Shown: positions 60,909 to 64,000 of the stretch, one piece after another
Layout of the letters: every line of letters begins with the position of its first letter
Numbering within the stretch: the stretch's first letter is position 1
NCBI RefSeq assembly: GCF_001625195.1
Contig: NC_054391.1
Span: 2,108,001 to 2,172,000, forward strand
DNA length: 64,000 nucleotides
Direction: 5' to 3'
Source: Drechmeria coniospora
Taxonomy: Eukaryota; Ascomycota; Sordariomycetes; Hypocreales; Ophiocordycipitaceae
The notes under the pieces: generated by a model
Databases searched by the model: none
Told to the model about the DNA's origin: nothing
Seen by the model: the letters and a program-made list of their open reading frames with translations, nothing else
Program-made: the position numbers and the translations under genes

Positions 60909-61095
60909 CACTGAATGTCCTGCACAGGTCCATTCACTGAACTCCTGCGCCGTGGCTTTAACTGAATGCCGAGCACAGTCCCGTTCACTGAACCGCCGCA
61001 TACAGTGGCTTCGATGAATATCTTGCACAGCAACTTCACTGAACGGCGGACAACGCCGTTTTCACTGAACGGCCAACACAGCCGAATCACCCTGC
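60909..61095 (+). repeat. Degenerate 25-26-bp minisatellite upstream of APN1
   Basis: The core CACTGAA (or a one-to-two-base variant) recurs at 60909, 60935, 60960, 60986, 61012, 61037 and 61063, with a weaker copy at 61088. The steps are 26, 25, 26, 26, 25, 26 and 25 bp. Between cores a GCACAG- or CAACA-like segment also recurs. The period is not a multiple of three, so this is not a coding repeat. Confidence 0.85.
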
Positions 61096-61207
61096 AGAGT
61101 AATACTTAACTCGTCATCCCTGCTTTTCGCTCTTGCGTCAGTACCGCAACATGACAGGAGCAAACAAAGAGCGCAAAATGGCTCAAGTATGCTCACTCTG
61201 GTGCATC

Positions 61208-61385
61208 TGTCGCGCCAAGGTCCCTGTAACGTGTTAAAGTCCGGGTAGTTAGTTATATATAATAGTATCTACTTTCACGCCTATTTAAGCAGGTATTATA
61301 GACATCTAGTACTCCTTAGTAGGCAACAATACAATTAAGAATACTAATAGACTGATCATTAACTTATCCTACAATACTTAATTCA
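61208..61385 (+). repeat. Older dispersed repeat (family C), copy 2
   Basis: Shares TGTCGCGCC, GTTAAAGTCCGGGTAGTTAG, CGCCTATTTAAGCAGGTA and AAGAATACTAATAG with 54249-54628, in the same order. It starts TG and ends near CA (ATACTTAATTCA), so it could be an old solo LTR. No target duplication is visible. Confidence 0.75.
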
Positions 61386-62965
61386 CTAGGGATGTCCCCA
61401 GAACGGATCCCCTACTATCTGTTGCAATAGTATCTAGATTTATTCATAATAATATTGCATTATGACAATGTAATAACTTTATTTCCTTGCGCTATTTACC
61501 TGCAATCGAGGATTGGGACGTTGACGCTATTATTGACACCCTTATACAGCAGACTAGAAGTCCTGAAGCAATAGGAATAGTTCGTATTGCCTGAGATGCA
61601 AGCTTTTAGTATGACTGGATAAAATGAAGGCTTACATGCGGTAGATTTCTCTAGGTGTCGGCAAATATTCTTGCAAGCGAAGTGGCCTGCCTGTCTAATC
61701 AGTTAGCTAACGATAGATACGTAACGTATATATATATATATCCCCCGGCTACAAGCGATTCTATGCTGGCCAGTTCTTTCTACTTCGGATACGCATTTCA
61801 ATTGAACACACGGACTGTATTCTGACTAGAAGTATACAGATGGTACAGTACTTCGTAGTTTCTTCTGGTTATGGTGCCTGATCGGCGCACTTCCCTTGGC
61901 TTTGGTCTATCTCCGGCCCAGGCACAATGTTTTGAAGAGAAAACTCTCTAGGTAGAAGCGAATAAAGTTTTTAGCGTATAGGGAATGTTCTTGAGATAGC
62001 ATTCTGCTCCAGTTTTCATTCTTTGCTTTCCAACAACATAGGCTGTGTTTTTGCTCGAAAGGTCACTGAAACATCAGCTCAAATATCTCTTCGCCTCTCT
62101 ATTCTAAGGACTAACCATCCCATAATTTATTCGGGCAGACAATTTACAGTGTTTCAGGAATTCCTCCGACCCTCATATCGCAACAGCTGTGGATGTTTAC
62201 AAGCTGCAGAACAGGCGAAGTAGGGCCAAGAAGCCCAAATTACAGACCTATAGAGAAGCGATTACCGTCAATAAATTCTACAGGTAGCAAAGAGCTCACG
62301 CTACTCCATAGACTAGGATTCTTTCTCATCTTTCGCGAACCTCGCTTCAGCTCAGCTTGACATCGACAAGATATCTCAAGAGGTCACAACAGCTACCTCG
62401 CGAGAGTGGCGGCACGACCTTGGAGCCGCTGTATCGACCACATGGATATCGGTGAGCGTTGAGCAGAATTATATTTAGCTCTGAGGCGACGAGCGTAGTA
62501 TTTTTTGACGGTCACGACACAGCGTGTTCAAGCCAATGAAGCAACTTTAGACAACAGAAAAGAAGTGTCTCATATGGACGAGCTATTTCGAACAACTATA
62601 GCGAGGGCCTTCAATATTCAGACTATATGAAGCAAGACTTCCTGGAAGCCTCAACTAGTACATCTTCATCCCAAGCACCAGCCTACGGGAAGTAGTAATT
62701 GGTGGACAACAAACAGGCACGGAGTTTTCCATCCATCCTTCGACTGCCAGCCGCGTTCTGGAAAGAAATGTGAACCCTATACTCCCGGAGGCATATATAC
62801 CCTTGGTCTTCGGACCTATACACTTGGTATGTGGACTTTGACAACTGGACTAGAAAGACACAGATCAACAACGGTGACATGAGTGATTTACAGTTGTGTG
62901 GTAGTATATAATACTAGATTGGCCATCTGACATGTATGAGCGTCGGTACGATTGACGCCTAACAT

Positions 62966-63037
62966 GCTTGCATGGTGTAATGGTCAGCACACAAGACTCT
63001 GATTCTTGAGACCGTGGTTCGATTCCGCGTGCGAGCT
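62966..63037 (+). tRNA. tRNA-Gln (anticodon CTG)
   Basis: A full 72-nt cloverleaf can be folded. The acceptor stem GCTTGCA pairs with TGCGAGC (one T-G pair). The D arm is GTGT/GCAC. The anticodon stem CAAGA/TCTTG carries the loop CTCTGAT, giving anticodon CTG. The variable loop is AGAC, and the T arm CGTGG/CCGCG has loop TTCGATT. The B box GGTTCGATTCC is intact, and a run of seven T follows at 63042-63048 as a Pol III terminator. No intron is seen. Two decayed tandem copies lie downstream. Only the fold is visible; expression is unknown. Confidence 0.8.
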
Positions 63038-63102
63038 TACATTTTTTTGCTGCAAATTTTTATTTTCTATTGAGTTTTGTACCATAGTGGCTAACCATAC
63101 AA

Positions 63103-63180
63103 GCTTGCATGTTGTATGTGTAATGGTTACCGCAAAAGATTTTCTGGTTCTTAAGACCGCGGTTTGTCCGCGTACGAGCT
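63103..63180 (+). pseudogene. Decayed tRNA-Gln copy 2
   Basis: Begins GCTTGCATG and ends CGTACGAGCT like the intact gene, 137 bp upstream. The D-arm region expanded, the anticodon stem no longer pairs, and the B box shrank to GGTTTGTCC. The downstream spacer, including TTGCTGCAAA and ATAGTGGCTAACCAT, is also duplicated. Confidence 0.75.
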
Positions 63181-63241
63181 TACATTTTTGCTGCAAAATT
63201 TAATTTCCATTGAGTTTGTACTATAGTGGCTAACCATGCAA

Positions 63242-63320
63242 GCTTGCATGTGTGTGTGTGTAATGGTTACCGCAAATGATCTTCTTGTTCTTGAGACTGA
63301 GGTTCGTCCGCGTACGAGCT
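63242..63320 (+). pseudogene. Decayed tRNA-Gln copy 3
   Basis: The third tandem unit starts 139 bp after copy 2, with GCTTGCATG then a TG-repeat expansion, and ends CGTACGAGCT. The anticodon arm and B box (GGTTCGTCC) are degenerate. Its spacer similarity ends shortly after the TTGCTGC motif. Confidence 0.72.
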
Positions 63321-63410
63321 TAAAGTTTTGCTGCTCTAATTGAGGCAGTAAAGTAAGTAGGCTTCGATTTTTTGCCTTTGTTACTTTACGTAATAAGTAA
63401 AGTACGTAAG

Positions 63411-63581
63411 TGTTATGGTATCGGGCTTAGCCCGATATAGGAGAACGGAGGGAACCAAGGGACCCACTAGGAAGAACGCACACAACTAGAAGCCCTAGTT
63501 GCCAAGTAGTTTTCCCTCCTTCAAGTCTTTTAATAAACATCATTGAGAGCCCTAGAGCAGTTGCCTAGTAACTCCGTAACA
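63411..63581. mobile_element. Solo LTR, family A copy 2 (171 bp)
   Basis: Nearly identical to the copy at 48436-48606 and the same length. It starts TGTTA and ends TAACA. The flanking duplication GTAAG is perfect (63406-63410 and 63582-63586). Same orientation as copy 1. Confidence 0.88.
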
Positions 63582-63638
63582 GTAAGGCAAAAACTTATCC
63601 ACCATAATATATAATACATATATACATACATACATAAA

Positions 63639-63815
63639 TGTTATGGTATCGGGCTTAGCCCAATATAGGACACAAGATAGAGGGACTACGGACCCACTAG
63701 AGGAACGTACATAAACTAAAAGCCCTAACTAACTATTAAGTAGTTTTCCCTCCTTTAAGTCTTTTAATAAATATTATTAAGAGTCCTAGAGTACTCGCTT
63801 AGCGACTCCGTAACA
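63639..63815. mobile_element. Solo LTR, family A copy 3 (177 bp)
   Basis: A more diverged copy, 57 bp after copy 2, with small insertions and many transitions. The termini TGTTA and TAACA are kept, and the flanking duplication ATAAA is perfect (63634-63638 and 63816-63820). The divergence suggests an older insertion than copies 1 and 2. Confidence 0.86.
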
Positions 63816-64000
63816 ATAAAGTAAAAAATATTTTTTTTTGCTTCTGTCTATGTAAATGTATTATAGTATTGCTAAGCAGCTGCTCTAGAAATCTCAATGT
63901 TGTTTTATTAAAGGACTTATAGAAAGGAAGTCTACTTATAAGTTACGGCTTCCTTTATATGGAAGCCCCTTAGGTAGTAGATCTGTAGTCTCCTGTATCT

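Larger units (their letters stand above)
60663..62965. other. Repeat-rich region without an intact gene
   Basis: Holds the minisatellite at 60909-61095 and family C repeat copy 2 at 61208-61385. The rest, about 61400-62960, has only short, interrupted frames. A frame near 62480-62880 reads through a longer stretch with stops and could be a decayed gene, but I do not recognise it. A TA-dinucleotide tract lies near 61728-61740. Confidence 0.55.

Noticed and set aside
60909..61095. Possible CRISPR-like array
   Set aside because: Units are degenerate with no unique spacers of constant length, and the DNA is eukaryotic; this is a minisatellite.
63821..64000. Possible telomere-proximal end
   Set aside because: No telomeric TTAGGG-type repeats; only AT-rich sequence with a weak inverted repeat.

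Overview
This window is nuclear DNA from a filamentous ascomycete (Pezizomycotina, most likely Sordariomycetes and probably Hypocreales). The evidence is short spliceosomal introns (47-226 bp, mostly 50-80) with CTRAC-type branch sites, a Neurospora-type copper metallothionein, and fungal-specific protein architectures. I built 18 protein-coding gene models by joining exons by eye. In each one the spliced length is a multiple of three and the joined protein reads through known family motifs. I also found one intact tRNA gene.

Layout. 1-2234: no supported gene. 2235-3893(-): galactokinase. 6146-6303(+): a 26-residue metallothionein. 8308-9949(+): RING-CH membrane protein. 11110-12383(+): SGT2 co-chaperone. 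13527-16971(-): HMT1-type half ABC transporter. 20694-21301(+): Dap1/MAPR heme protein. 21608-24364(-): transferrin-receptor-like M28 protein (VPS70 type). 25754-28609(-): VPS35. 30431-32113(-) and 32389-33147(+): TIM44 and mitochondrial uS11, divergent across 275 bp. 33432-34257(-): PPPDE/DeSI peptidase. 35368-36898(+): OLA1/YchF ATPase. 37883-41879(-): VPS9-ankyrin-PX-BAR protein of Vrl1 type. 43287-45149(+): PP2A B55 subunit CDC55. 46377-47794(+): UAA-family nucleotide-sugar transporter. 50506-53632(+): AMP deaminase. 55378-59000(+): BUB1 kinase. 59259-60662(-): APN1 endonuclease IV. 62966-63037(+): tRNA-Gln(CUG), followed by two decayed tandem copies.

The genes are mostly conserved housekeeping genes and do not form one metabolic cluster. 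Two loose functional groupings stand out. One is metal handling: the copper metallothionein and the HMT1-type transporter lie within 11 kb. The other is endosome/vacuole sorting: a VPS70-like protein, VPS35 and a Vrl1-like protein lie within 21 kb.

The intergenic DNA is structured. Many gaps carry dense copies of a short motif (ACTCCGTA and its complement) that is not seen in the exons read. The VPS35-TIM44 gap holds a 412-bp Tc1/mariner-type foldback MITE flanked by TA. From 47.8 kb rightward there are three copies of one solo-LTR family, each with a perfect 5-bp target duplication, two copies of a second LTR-like family, one nested in an older repeat, a 25-26-bp minisatellite upstream of APN1, and a tRNA-containing tandem triplication. 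No transposase or reverse transcriptase gene was found.
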